The translations under genes were made by a program, and so were the position numbers. Positions 25,317-34,665 of a stretch of DNA of 64,000 bases are shown one piece after another. The notes under the pieces are model-generated. The model did no database searches. It saw only the letters and a list, made by a program, of their open reading frames with translations, and had not been told where the DNA came from. Position 1 is the first letter of the stretch. Every line of letters starts with the position of its first letter. Source of the stretch: CAYGZL01 sp964354345 (lineage in GTDB: Bacteria; Chloroflexota; Anaerolineae; Anaerolineales; UBA4823); NCBI GenBank assembly GCA_964354345.1, contig CAYGZL010000043.1, forward strand, positions 1 through 64,000, given 5' to 3'.

Positions 25317-25322
25317 TATAAT
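25317..25322 (+). promoter_or_regulatory. Extended -10 promoter of the acyl-CoA dehydrogenase gene
   Basis: TGCTATAAT matches the extended -10 consensus TGnTATAAT. TTCACG 17 nt upstream (25294-25299) is a 4/6 match to -35. The leader would be about 53 nt, containing a GGAGG site before the ATG at 25382. Confidence 0.6.
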
Positions 25323-25381
25323 CGCACAGCAGTTGTTCGACGCGCAGGCAGTTTTCTATGAGCCCGATTTCGGAGGATACT

Positions 25382-26551
25382 ATGACTGATCCGTTATTCT
25401 TTCCACTTACATCAGAGCATGAAATGATCCGACAGGCTTCCCGGGATTTTGCACGCAAGGAAATCGCCCCAATTGCAGCTGAATATGATGAGACTGGTGA
25501 GTTTCCTTATGGGACTGTTCGCAAGATGGGCGAGATGGGTTTGATGGGCATCGAGGTTCCTGAAGAATATGGCGGAGCCGGGATGGATACCCTGGCGTAT
25601 GTATTGGCGCTAGAAGAGATCTGCAAAGTTGACGCTTCCCATGGGACGATCATGTCAGTCAATAATTCGCTCTATTCACATGGACTGCTCTACTTTGGGA
25701 ATGAAGAACAAAAAGATAAATATTTGATGCCGGTCGCCTCTGGTCAAAAAATCGGTGCGTACTCTCTAACGGAGCCGACATCCGGTTCGGATGCAGCGAA
25801 TATGCGTTGCAGGGCAGTTCGCGAGGGTGATGTCTACGTGGTCAATGGTCGGAAATCGTGGGTTACCAGTGGCTCTGTGGCTGATTTTGTGGTTCTCTTT
25901 ACCATGACTGATCCGGACCTGGGACAAAAGGGTATTTCTGCCTTCCTGATCGAGGCCAACCAACCCGGCATTTTTCGTGGGAAAAAGGAACCGAAGCTGG
26001 GTATTCGTGCATCTGCTACTTGTGAGCTGGTTTTTGAGAATTATCGATGTCCGGTTGAGAACCGTCTGGGAAAAGAGGGGGAGGGATTTAAAATTGCCAT
26101 GACGATCCTTGATACCGGCCGGATCGGAATAGCTGCTCAGGCGCTTGGAATTGCTGAGGCGGCGTATGAAGCCAGTTTGGGGTATGCGAAAGAGCGTGAA
26201 GCCTTTGGGCATAAGATCGGTGAATTTCAAGGAATTGGCTTCATGCTGGCTGACATGAAGACCCGCATCGAAGCATCTCGTCTGTTGGTCTATAATGCGG
26301 CCATTGCCAAAGAGCGTGCGAAAAAGTTAGGTGGGCGTTATACGCTGGAAGCCTCCATGGCCAAATTGTTCGCTTCGGAAACCGCGATGTTTGTCACCCA
26401 TGCCGCCGTTCAAATTCATGGTGGTATGGGTTATAGTAAAGAACTGCCTGTCGAGCGGTATTTCCGTGATGCAAAAATAACCGAGATATATGAGGGCACC
26501 AGCGAGATACAGCGTATCGTAATTGCTCGCTTGGAGACAGGCTTGCGGTGA
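25382..26551 (+). CDS. Acyl-CoA dehydrogenase
   Basis: 389 residues, full-length ACAD family. It shows the FAD-contact segment YSLTEPTSGSDAANM, then VNGRKSWVTSG, and the C-terminal catalytic region ITEIYEGTSEIQRIVIARL, whose Glu in YEGTSE acts as the catalytic base in short-chain enzymes. It catalyses the first oxidation of beta-oxidation or of branched-chain acyl-CoA breakdown. The ATG at 25382 has GGAGG 5 nt upstream, so the longer reading from 25358 is rejected. The stop overlaps the GTG of the next gene. Confidence 0.93.
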   Translation: MTDPLFFPLTSEHEMIRQASRDFARKEIAPIAAEYDETGEFPYGTVRKMGEMGLMGIEVPEEYGGAGMDTLAYVLALEEICKVDASHGTIMSVNNSLYSHGLLYFGNEEQKDKYLMPVASGQKIGAYSLTEPTSGSDAANMRCRAVREGDVYVVNGRKSWVTSGSVADFVVLFTMTDPDLGQKGISAFLIEANQPGIFRGKKEPKLGIRASATCELVFENYRCPVENRLGKEGEGFKIAMTILDTGRIGIAAQALGIAEAAYEASLGYAKEREAFGHKIGEFQGIGFMLADMKTRIEASRLLVYNAAIAKERAKKLGGRYTLEASMAKLFASETAMFVTHAAVQIHGGMGYSKELPVERYFRDAKITEIYEGTSEIQRIVIARLETGLR

Positions 26552-29070
26552 GTGACATCCAGCCGACCCCTGATCAAAAATCCGCAGAAGATCCGTCCGT
26601 CCTGGATTGGTTAAGGGATCAATTGAGCTTGTATTGGCATCGGCTGATAAAAACTGGTATCCAATCGCAAAGTAGCGTGGCATCGTCCGAAACTCAACCT
26701 GCCAGCGACCAGATTGAGGCTGTGGAGCCTTCCCAACAGAGTTCCTCGGCACAGGATCTGCCACCTGCTGACTCACCTGAAGTATCAATTCAGCCTGAGC
26801 CATTATCTGAGCAGCAACCCACTGCGCATGTGGTATTGAATGTTGATGTACCGATTGGCACTCGTCTGGTGGTAACGATCGAGGCTCTTTCTGGGTGCCA
26901 GCCATCCGTCACAACGGATAACGAAAAACCATCGTCCTTGCGGAACGGGAAACCTAAAATAACAGGTTTATATTTCCCGGAATGGTTGCGGCCGGCGCGC
27001 CTACGAATATCTCAGTGTGTGGAGAGATTGGGTGCTGTCTTTACTCGGCGAAAGATACCTCTGGAAATGGTACTTTTCGGAGCAGCGATAATTGTTTATC
27101 TGTTTACCCGTTTGTGGGCTTTGGACCAATTCCCGATATATTTTTTTGGAGATGAAGCTGCTCAAACATTGTATGCTGAAAAGTTGGTTCAAAACGGCTT
27201 TCGCGATGCTAACGGTTTAAAAATCCCAATTTATGTAGAAGCAGCTGGATTACGCTGGACGCCGCTCTTTTCGATGTATATCCAGGCTGCCTCGCTGTTA
27301 ATGTTTGGAAAATCGCTCATCGTTACCCGGGCGACTTCTGCAATTGTCAGCCTGTTAGCAGCTCTGGCAGTGGCGTTAATTTTAAAGCAAGTTTTTAAAG
27401 TCCGTAATTGGTGGGCAGGCGTGTTACTTGTGGCAATAACACCTGCCTGGTTTCTGCATTCTAGAACTGCTTTTGAGACTGTGATGACGACTGCCTTTTA
27501 TGGCTGTTTCTTATTATGTTATTTATTGTATCGGTTTAAGTCACCTGGTTATTTATATGCGGCTGTGGTATTCGGAGCCATTACGTTTTACACCTATTCA
27601 AACGCCCAGGTCATCATGGCAGTTACCGCCCTCTTCTTGTTCTTCTCTGATATTCGTTATCATTTGAGACATTGGAAGACAATCCTGATTGGTTTACTTG
27701 TAGTGGCCGTCTTGGCATTACCCCTGATAAATTTTCGTTTGAAGCGTCCCGCAGCCGTTACGGAACACCTACGGATGGTAAATTCTTACTGGATGCAGGC
27801 GATTCCACTCACCGAAAAGATCAAGCAATATGTTCAGAACTATTTTTCCGGCTTGAGCATCGGTTATTGGTTCTTACCCAATCCAAAAGATATTATTCGC
27901 CATCGTTGGGATAATGCTGGCAATATCTGGTTGGCGATTTTACCCCTAATGTTGATAGGGATCGGTGTTTGTATTAGAAATATCCGTTCATCCTCTCATC
28001 GAACAATTTTGTTAGCCGCCCTGGCCACACCCACTGGAGCGGCATTGCTGGATATCGATATTCTACGCGTCCTACCTTTTATCGTCCCGGCGAGTGTGCT
28101 GGCGGGCTTAGGATTGCAATGGATTATCGACCGCTTGAGTAAACGATTGAAATTGGGTCTCCTTTCCTGGTTCGTTTTTCTGGTTTTGGCTGGATCTAGT
28201 TTATGGATGCTGCGGACGGCGTTGTTGGAAGGCCCGTACTGGACTAATGTTTATGGACTTTATGGCATGCAATATGGCGCTAAACAGATTTTCCAGGATA
28301 CTTTGCCAGGAATATTACAGCAAGATTCACGGGTGCAGGTAAATGTATCGTCTACGTGGGCGAACGGTGCGGATAACTTTATATCGTTCTTTCTACCCCC
28401 AAACCTCCGCTCCCGGGTTCAAATGGGAGGTATTGAGAGTTATCTCTTTGAGAAATTGCCATTAACGGATAATATGCTCTTCATTCTTACTCCCTCAGAG
28501 TTCGAAAAAGCCGGCGCCAGCCAGAAATTTAAAGCCGTTGAAGTTGACCAGGTGATTAATTATCCGGATGGCAATCCTGGTTTCTTCTTTGTTCGCCTGT
28601 CTTATACGGATAATATTGATCAGATCTTTACTGCTGAAAAAGAAGCTCGGCGCCAGCTTGTTGAAGGACAGGTTGAGATCGAGAAACAAACCGTGAGGGT
28701 GCGTCACTCGCAAATAGACGCCGGGCAATTGCGCGACCTCTTCGATGGTGATCGTTTCACGTTGATGCGCGGCCTGGAGGCAAACCCCTTTATCCTTGAA
28801 TTTTACTTCCCTGAGCCATATTCCATCAGCAGTGTTGCGACCGATTTCGGTTCAATGGATTTTTCATTAACTTTTAAGCTCTATGGGCTCGATGCGCAAG
28901 ATCCAGTAACTTACTCTCAAACTTTTCGAGGCTTACCACTCGATCCCCATACGGTCGTATCGTTTGATCAGCCTCCACCGCTGGTCAGTCAACTGCGAAT
29001 TGAAATTAAAAGTCTCTCCGAGGGTGAACGTGCTCATATCCATATCCGTGAATTGAAATTCAACCCATGA
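26548..29070 (+). CDS. GT-C type membrane glycosyltransferase with C-terminal discoidin-like domain
   Basis: 840 residues. A Pro/Ser/Gln-rich cytosolic N-terminus (about 1-165) precedes about ten membrane helices (about 170-560). An acidic motif (FFGDEAAQTLYAEKL) just after the first helix fits the Asp/Glu catalytic motif of PMT/ArnT-like GT-C enzymes, which use polyprenyl-phosphate sugars. The last 130 residues (FDGDRFTLMRGLEANPFILE, then HIHIRELKF) resemble an F5/8 type C (discoidin) carbohydrate-binding fold. The GTG start overlaps the acyl-CoA dehydrogenase stop. The next gene, a GT2 that could make the polyprenyl-P-sugar donor, overlaps its stop by 4 nt (ATGA). Sugar and acceptor are unknown. 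Confidence 0.75.
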   Translation: MSDIQPTPDQKSAEDPSVLDWLRDQLSLYWHRLIKTGIQSQSSVASSETQPASDQIEAVEPSQQSSSAQDLPPADSPEVSIQPEPLSEQQPTAHVVLNVDVPIGTRLVVTIEALSGCQPSVTTDNEKPSSLRNGKPKITGLYFPEWLRPARLRISQCVERLGAVFTRRKIPLEMVLFGAAIIVYLFTRLWALDQFPIYFFGDEAAQTLYAEKLVQNGFRDANGLKIPIYVEAAGLRWTPLFSMYIQAASLLMFGKSLIVTRATSAIVSLLAALAVALILKQVFKVRNWWAGVLLVAITPAWFLHSRTAFETVMTTAFYGCFLLCYLLYRFKSPGYLYAAVVFGAITFYTYSNAQVIMAVTALFLFFSDIRYHLRHWKTILIGLLVVAVLALPLINFRLKRPAAVTEHLRMVNSYWMQAIPLTEKIKQYVQNYFSGLSIGYWFLPNPKDIIRHRWDNAGNIWLAILPLMLIGIGVCIRNIRSSSHRTILLAALATPTGAALLDIDILRVLPFIVPASVLAGLGLQWIIDRLSKRLKLGLLSWFVFLVLAGSSLWMLRTALLEGPYWTNVYGLYGMQYGAKQIFQDTLPGILQQDSRVQVNVSSTWANGADNFISFFLPPNLRSRVQMGGIESYLFEKLPLTDNMLFILTPSEFEKAGASQKFKAVEVDQVINYPDGNPGFFFVRLSYTDNIDQIFTAEKEARRQLVEGQVEIEKQTVRVRHSQIDAGQLRDLFDGDRFTLMRGLEANPFILEFYFPEPYSISSVATDFGSMDFSLTFKLYGLDAQDPVTYSQTFRGLPLDPHTVVSFDQPPPLVSQLRIEIKSLSEGERAHIHIRELKFNP

Positions 29071-29792
29071 GGCCGTTTTTGACGATTTTCATGCCGGCAT
29101 ATAATGAACAGGACAACCTGGTCCACAGCGTTGGAATTATTCAAGGGAAATTACGCGAATTGGGTGTTACGCACGAAATAGTTATTATTGATGATGGAAG
29201 CCAGGATCAGACGGGTGCTTTGGCAGACGAGTTAGCCCAGCGCATGGAGGGAGTTCGGGCAGTTCATCACCTGGAAAACAAGGGAACAGGAGCCGCTTTT
29301 ATGACCGCGCGTGACCTGGCTGAAGGTGAGTGGTTCATCCTGATCCCAGCGGACCTGGCGCTAGAACCAGAGGAATTACAGCGCTATCGGGTAGCCACAT
29401 CCGGCGCGGATATTATTGTCGGGTTACGTTCCGACCGCAGCGATTACACGGTAGCACGCCGTTTGATTTCCTGGGTAAATATTCGCTTGATTCAAGTTTT
29501 ATTTCATATGCGCGAACGCCAATTTCAATACATCTGTATGTATCGAACAGACCTGTTGAGAGCGATCGAGATCAAATACTGGGGTAGTGCTTTTTTTCTG
29601 GCAGAAATTTTGATTAAAGCAAAAGCGTTGGGCGCTAAACTGACTGAGGTAGAAATTCGTTATGTACCAAGGCAGAAAGGCCGCGCCACCGGGGCCAAAC
29701 CCGGTTACGTTTTACATACACTCAGGGATATCCTTCATTTTTGGTTCCGTTGGGTAACTCAGAATCGTGTCGTGTTGGCGAAGCGAAGATAA
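29067..29792 (+). CDS. GT2 glycosyltransferase (polyprenyl-phosphate-sugar synthase-like)
   Basis: 241 residues with a GT-A fold: TIFMPAYNEQDNLV at the start, IVIIDDGSQDQTG around 40-52 and the acidic LIPADLALE around 92-100 in place of the common DADLQ. It resembles dolichol-phosphate-mannose synthase-type enzymes that load a nucleotide sugar on polyprenyl phosphate. No C-terminal membrane helix is evident. Its ATG overlaps the GT-C gene stop, strongly suggesting that it supplies the donor for that transferase. Confidence 0.85.
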   Translation: MRPFLTIFMPAYNEQDNLVHSVGIIQGKLRELGVTHEIVIIDDGSQDQTGALADELAQRMEGVRAVHHLENKGTGAAFMTARDLAEGEWFILIPADLALEPEELQRYRVATSGADIIVGLRSDRSDYTVARRLISWVNIRLIQVLFHMRERQFQYICMYRTDLLRAIEIKYWGSAFFLAEILIKAKALGAKLTEVEIRYVPRQKGRATGAKPGYVLHTLRDILHFWFRWVTQNRVVLAKRR

Positions 29793-29824
29793 ATTGTTTA
29801 GTTTTTTCAATCTATGGATGATAA

Positions 29825-30265
29825 ATGAACCTGATACCCCCACCACCTTCCCAGCAACGACCTTCTCGACCTGCCAGCGTATCCTTGCTTGCATGCATGG
29901 TGTTAATCATAGCAGTTCTGTATTGGATTCGATTAATCCAGTCAATTGCGCTATGGGATTTTTTGGCGGGATTATTACCCTTCTCTCCGGCGTATCTGAC
30001 TGTTAGCGGCTTCGTACTGGGAATCACCTGGTTAGTGATTGTAATTGGCTTGTGGCTTGGTTGGCGCTGGGTACCTGCCGGAACCATGCTTACCAGTTTA
30101 TTATACTGTCTGTATCTTTGGGCGGATCGCCTGCTTTTACAAAATCCTCAGAGCCGGCCGCCAGATGAGTTGTTTTTATTTGGACAGATGTTGTTCTTTT
30201 TGATGTTGGTTTATTGGATCCTATCTCGAAGGAAAGTCAAAATCTTTTTCGGAGTCATTCGATGA
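29825..30265 (+). CDS. Small hypothetical membrane protein
   Basis: 146 residues with a Pro-rich N-terminus (NLIPPPPSQQRPSRP) and four hydrophobic segments ending in a basic tail (LSRRKVKIFF). No family recognised. It sits 32 nt after the GT2 gene, and its stop overlaps the ATG of the carboxyltransferase gene (ATGA), so it is transcribed with both. A role in the glycosylation pair is more likely than in acyl-CoA carboxylation, but this is only positional. Confidence 0.65.
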   Translation: MNLIPPPPSQQRPSRPASVSLLACMVLIIAVLYWIRLIQSIALWDFLAGLLPFSPAYLTVSGFVLGITWLVIVIGLWLGWRWVPAGTMLTSLLYCLYLWADRLLLQNPQSRPPDELFLFGQMLFFLMLVYWILSRRKVKIFFGVIR

Positions 30266-31812
30266 GTAATAATTTTGAAATTCAAAAATTTCGCGAATAC
30301 CGGACTCAATCCCTCATGGGAGGCGGCGCGGATCGAATTGAAAGACAACACCAGAGTGGTCGTTTGACTGCTCGAGAACGTCTCGATGTCCTCTTGGATC
30401 GCGGTTCTTTCCGGGAACTGGATCCATTCGTCGTTCATCGAAATCATGATTTTGGATTGGATCAACAGCGTTACTTGGGTGACGGAGTTGTAACCGGTTG
30501 GGGTACGATCGATGGCCGGCTAGTTTATGTCTTTTCTCAGGATTTTACTGTGATTGGGGGTAGTTTGGGGGAGGCCCACGCGGAAAAAATATGTAAAGTT
30601 CTCGATATGGCGCTAAAAAACGGTGCACCGGTTATTGGTTTGAATGACTCAGGTGGCGCTCGGATTCAAGAAGGAGTCATTTCACTGGGTGGCTATGCGG
30701 ATATTTTTTTAAAGAACACATTAGCCTCGGGTGTCATCCCACAGATCAGCGCCATTATGGGCCCTTGTGCCGGAGGCGCAGTCTATTCTCCGGCTCTGAC
30801 TGATTTTATCTTTATGGTAAGGAACTCATCGTATATGTTTGTGACCGGTCCCGAGGTAGTGAAAGCAGTTACCCATGAAGATGTTACCTTTGAGGACCTT
30901 GGAGGTGCAGATGTACACGCTGAAACCTCCGGTGTTTGTCATGTGGCATCCGACAGTGAAGCGGATACACTTTTTAAGATCCGGAAACTGCTGGCTTACT
31001 TACCCCAAAATAATATGGAAGATCCACCTTTCATACCCAATAATGATGACCCTTTGCGCATGGATGATACCCTGGATCAGATTGTTCCGAATGATCCCAC
31101 TCAACCTTACGAGGTTAAAGATGTCATCCGAATGATCGTTGATGACGGGCAGTTATATGAAATCCATGAACATTATGCACCGAATATTGTTGTAGGATTC
31201 GCTCGCTTGGGGGGGCATAGTATTGGGATTGTGGCTAACCAACCAGCAGTTTTAGCGGGAGTCTTGGATATTAATTCCTCTGAAAAAGCGGCGCGTTTTA
31301 TCCGTTTTTGTGACGCCTTTAATGTTCCTCTCCTTACATTAGAAGATGTTCCCGGATTCCTGCCCGGCACAATTCAAGAACATGGTGGTGTGATTCGATC
31401 GGGCGCTAAACTTCTTTATGCGTATTGTGAGGCGACTGTGCCAAAACTGACTGTGGTCATGCGCAAGGCATATGGTGGGGCGTATTGCGTCATGAGCAGT
31501 AAACATATCCGTGGTGATTTAAACCTGGCCTGGCCGACTGCTGAAATTGCTGTTATGGGTCCGGATGGCGCGGTAAACATCGTATTTCGGCGAGAAATTA
31601 CTAAAGCGGAAAATCCTGCCCAACGGAAATCCGAACTGGCTGAAGAATATCGGGCTAAATTTGCTAATCCTTATATTGCTGCTTCGCGTGGTTTTATTGA
31701 CGATGTGATCGAGCCGCGTGAAACCAGACCAAGACTGATTAATGCCCTCGAGATGCTTTCCAATAAGCGTGATACCAACCCGGCTAAGAAACATGGCTGT
31801 ATACCACTTTAG
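30262..31812 (+). CDS. Acyl-CoA (propionyl/acetyl-CoA) carboxylase, carboxyltransferase subunit
   Basis: 516 residues covering both crotonase-like halves of PccB/AccD5-type subunits. GRLTARERLDVLLDRGSF near the start, GGSLGEAHAEKICKVLDMA, LNDSGGARIQEGV, MGPCAGGAVYSPALTDF and, in the C half, VPGFLPGTIQEHGGVIR, then RKAYGGAYCVMSSKH are all diagnostic. It transfers CO2 from carboxybiotin to propionyl- or acetyl-CoA. The ATG at 30262 (GGAG upstream, overlapping the previous stop) is preferred over the in-frame codon at 30214. Biotin carboxylase and biotin carrier are encoded separately downstream, so this is a three-subunit enzyme. Confidence 0.93.
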   Translation: MSNNFEIQKFREYRTQSLMGGGADRIERQHQSGRLTARERLDVLLDRGSFRELDPFVVHRNHDFGLDQQRYLGDGVVTGWGTIDGRLVYVFSQDFTVIGGSLGEAHAEKICKVLDMALKNGAPVIGLNDSGGARIQEGVISLGGYADIFLKNTLASGVIPQISAIMGPCAGGAVYSPALTDFIFMVRNSSYMFVTGPEVVKAVTHEDVTFEDLGGADVHAETSGVCHVASDSEADTLFKIRKLLAYLPQNNMEDPPFIPNNDDPLRMDDTLDQIVPNDPTQPYEVKDVIRMIVDDGQLYEIHEHYAPNIVVGFARLGGHSIGIVANQPAVLAGVLDINSSEKAARFIRFCDAFNVPLLTLEDVPGFLPGTIQEHGGVIRSGAKLLYAYCEATVPKLTVVMRKAYGGAYCVMSSKHIRGDLNLAWPTAEIAVMGPDGAVNIVFRREITKAENPAQRKSELAEEYRAKFANPYIAASRGFIDDVIEPRETRPRLINALEMLSNKRDTNPAKKHGCIPL

Positions 31813-31835
31813 CGACGTTTATTATTAATTGCAGC

Positions 31836-32591
31836 ATGATCGTTAATGGACATTGGCTTAATATTGAGTTTTATGGGGATAAGGCAGGCACGCCCATTAT
31901 CCTTTTACACCACGGACTCGGATCTACCCGTTCCTGGAAAAGACAAAGGAAGATATTGGTTCAGGCTGGTTATTCTGTTATCGTTTATGACCGATGGGGG
32001 TTTGGAGGTTCGGAAGTGCGCGCCCAATTCGATATCCCTGATTTTAATGTTGACGAAGCAGACTTGTTATTATTAATGGAGATGAGTCATACCAAACGAG
32101 CAATCCTGATTGGGCACAGCGATGGGGCTACAATTGCTTTACAAGTTGCAGCGAAACATCCAGAACGAGTTCTAAGCGTGGTTGCAGTAGCTGGTCATGC
32201 CTACATTGAAGCTCAGATGGAAGTCGGGATTAAAGGACTTAACCAGGCATTTCAAGACTCCCAGGGTTTTCGGGATAGATTACGGTATGTCCATGGAGAA
32301 AAGTACAAATTGGTGTTTAACCAGTGGTACGAAGGATGGTGTAAACCAACAAATATGAGCTGGAATCTTTTACCTAAGCTACAGCAAATCCACTGCCCAA
32401 CCTGGATTGTTCAAGGTTTCCTAGATGAACATGCCACACCTGACCATGCACGCCGCATCGCGACTGAAATCCCCGGCGCTGAGTTATGGTTAGTTCCTGG
32501 TGGAAATCATATGTTACCGCAGGAGATGGCGGAATTATTTAATTCAAATTTATTAGTCTTTTTGGGTAAGTCTTACGCGTCTTTCGCATAG
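31836..32591 (+). CDS. Alpha/beta hydrolase
   Basis: 251 residues. The nucleophile elbow IGHSDGATIAL (Ser near residue 87), an oxyanion region LLHHGLGSTRSW near 23-34, an Asp in QGFLDEHATPDH and the catalytic His in VPGGNHMLPQE complete the triad. The substrate cannot be told. It sits between the carboxyltransferase and biotin carboxylase genes, which hints at an ester or acyl-CoA-derived substrate. Confidence 0.85.
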   Translation: MIVNGHWLNIEFYGDKAGTPIILLHHGLGSTRSWKRQRKILVQAGYSVIVYDRWGFGGSEVRAQFDIPDFNVDEADLLLLMEMSHTKRAILIGHSDGATIALQVAAKHPERVLSVVAVAGHAYIEAQMEVGIKGLNQAFQDSQGFRDRLRYVHGEKYKLVFNQWYEGWCKPTNMSWNLLPKLQQIHCPTWIVQGFLDEHATPDHARRIATEIPGAELWLVPGGNHMLPQEMAELFNSNLLVFLGKSYASFA

Positions 32592-32631
32592 GCGTAGGAT
32601 TAACCCACGCTTGTGCAGGTGAAGAGGGCAT

Positions 32632-34137
32632 ATGTTTAATAAGGTTTTGATCGCTAATCGAGGCGAAATTGCTGTCAGGATCATACGCGCTTGTCGTGAG
32701 TTGGGAATACAATCGGTAGCAGTATATTCCGAGGCAGACCGCCAGGCGTTACACGTCCGCTATGCAGATGAAGCTTTTTTGTTGGGACCAGCCCCCTCAC
32801 GTGAGTCGTACCTGCGCGGAGATAAGATCATAGATATTGCCCGTAGATGCGGCGCTGGTGGTATCCATCCGGGTTATGGTTTCTTAGCAGAAAGAGCTGA
32901 TTTCGCACAAAATTGCTTAGAGGCGGGCATCGCTTTTATTGGGCCAAAACCATCTGCAATTGCTGCTATGGGTGATAAACGCGTGGCCAGGGCGACCGTC
33001 TCTGCAGCCGGTGTTGCGGTGGTTCCCGGAACGGAAGGCGAAGGAGACCTGCGAGATGATGATTTACTGGACATGGCACCGAAGATCGGTTTTCCATTAT
33101 TAATCAAAGCATCAGCAGGCGGAGGGGGTAAAGGAATGCGGGAGGTGCGTAATCTGGAAGAGATGCCTGAATTGATTTCTGCCGCTCGGAGTGAGGCTGA
33201 AGCGGCCTTTGGAGATGGAAGTGTTTATCTTGAAAAATTGATCGAAGGTGCCCGGCATATCGAAATTCAAATATTAGCAGATCATTACGGTAACACGATT
33301 CACTTGGGAGAACGCGAATGCTCCTTACAACGGCGCCATCAAAAACTCCTTGAAGAATCGCCTTCACCCTTCGTTGATCCCGAGTTACGCCGGCATATGG
33401 GTGAGGTGGCGGTTCGAGCAGCCATGGCCGTAGGGTACGTCAACGCTGGGACGATCGAATTCCTGGTCGATAAGGATAAGCACTACTACTTCCTGGAGAT
33501 GAACACCCGGCTGCAAGTAGAGCATCCTGTCACTGAGTTCGTTACCGGGGTTGATATTGTCAAAGAGCAAATCCGTATTGCACGTGGACGACAGCTCCGC
33601 TATACACAAGAGGATATCCGTCAAAATGGATGGGCGATTGAATGCCGGATTAATGCTGAAGATCCTTATAATAACTTTCTACCATCGATTGGCCGGATCA
33701 CTCACTGCTTGTTACCAACGGGCCCAGGCGTGCGTATTGATACTGGTATCTTTCCAGGTCTTGAGGTGACCCCATACTACGATTCCTTAATTTCGAAATT
33801 GATCGTCTGGGGCGAAACACGGGCAGAAGCTATCTTGCGTATGCGCCGTTCTCTGGAAGAATATAAAATTGTTGGCGTGCGGACTAATATACCCTTCCAC
33901 CAGAAAATAATGGATTCGCATCGCTTTATGGGGGGCCAGTTTGATACCCGTTTCGTTGAAGAAAGGTTCTCTATTGAGGTAGAGGAGATCAAGAATACAC
34001 CCCCGCATATTGCTGCCATCCTGGCGACATTGGTAGCTCACCGGCAAAATCAGCTTGCTACCACGATCGTTCAAAGGGGAAAGCGCGATACCAGTAACTG
34101 GAAATGGGTCGGTCGTTGGGAACGGATGCGGCGATAG
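32632..34137 (+). CDS. Biotin carboxylase subunit of acyl-CoA carboxylase
   Basis: 501 residues of the AccC/PccA-N type. FNKVLIANRGEIAVRIIRACRE at the start, GIHPGYGFLAERADFA, ATP-grasp loop KASAGGGGKGMREV, ERECSLQRRHQKLLEESPSP, and EMNTRLQVEHPVTE are all present. It carboxylates biotin with ATP and bicarbonate. The chain ends after the biotin carboxylase C-domain with no biotinyl domain, which is on the next gene 25 nt downstream. Confidence 0.93.
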   Translation: MFNKVLIANRGEIAVRIIRACRELGIQSVAVYSEADRQALHVRYADEAFLLGPAPSRESYLRGDKIIDIARRCGAGGIHPGYGFLAERADFAQNCLEAGIAFIGPKPSAIAAMGDKRVARATVSAAGVAVVPGTEGEGDLRDDDLLDMAPKIGFPLLIKASAGGGGKGMREVRNLEEMPELISAARSEAEAAFGDGSVYLEKLIEGARHIEIQILADHYGNTIHLGERECSLQRRHQKLLEESPSPFVDPELRRHMGEVAVRAAMAVGYVNAGTIEFLVDKDKHYYFLEMNTRLQVEHPVTEFVTGVDIVKEQIRIARGRQLRYTQEDIRQNGWAIECRINAEDPYNNFLPSIGRITHCLLPTGPGVRIDTGIFPGLEVTPYYDSLISKLIVWGETRAEAILRMRRSLEEYKIVGVRTNIPFHQKIMDSHRFMGGQFDTRFVEERFSIEVEEIKNTPPHIAAILATLVAHRQNQLATTIVQRGKRDTSNWKWVGRWERMRR

Positions 34138-34162
34138 GTTTACCGTAGATATAGAGGTGAGA

Positions 34163-34660
34163 ATGAGATACATAACGACCCTTGGCGACCGGGAATATCT
34201 TGTGGAAATAATTGATGAAGACCATGTTGTCGTGGATGGCACGCTATATAAAATAAATTTCCATTCTGTTGTAGACCAACCGGTTTATTCATTGCTGGTT
34301 GATGATCAATCTTATGAGGCCTATGTTTATCCGGTTGATGAAATTTGGCAGGTTCTTTTACACGGACGTTTTTTCCCGGTGCAAGTTGAAGATGAGCGTG
34401 AAAAACGTTTGCGCTTGGCTTCAGGAGGGCAGGTTAAGACCGGCTCAGAGTTCAAGTTGAAGGCTCCGATGCCTGGTTTAGTCGTCTCAGTGAATGTGAC
34501 AGAAGGTCAAGAGGTTAAAGTAGGCGATGTGTTGATTGTTTTGGAATCAATGAAGATGCAGAATCAACTAAAATCTCCAAAAGCTGGTTTCGTGACGCGG
34601 CTGAGAGCCAGGGCTGGAGATAGCGTCGAGCAACGCCAGGTATTGTTATGTGTGGTATAA
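34163..34660 (+). CDS. Biotin carboxyl carrier protein (acyl-CoA carboxylase biotinyl subunit)
   Basis: 165 residues. The C-terminal biotinyl domain has VLESMKMQNQLKSP with biotinylated Lys131 (ESMKM in place of the common EAMKM). Residues 1-80 form a beta-rich region like the BT domain that joins the subunits of propionyl-CoA carboxylases. I choose the ATG at 34163 after a GAGGTGAG site rather than the upstream in-frame start at 34055, which overlaps the biotin carboxylase gene. It completes the split carboxylase. Confidence 0.88.
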   Translation: MRYITTLGDREYLVEIIDEDHVVVDGTLYKINFHSVVDQPVYSLLVDDQSYEAYVYPVDEIWQVLLHGRFFPVQVEDEREKRLRLASGGQVKTGSEFKLKAPMPGLVVSVNVTEGQEVKVGDVLIVLESMKMQNQLKSPKAGFVTRLRARAGDSVEQRQVLLCVV

Positions 34661-34665
34661 AAACA

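Noticed and set aside
32796..32805. CTCACGTGAG as a parS site
   Set aside because: Only the CACGTG core and one flanking pair fit the parS consensus, and it lies inside the biotin carboxylase coding sequence.
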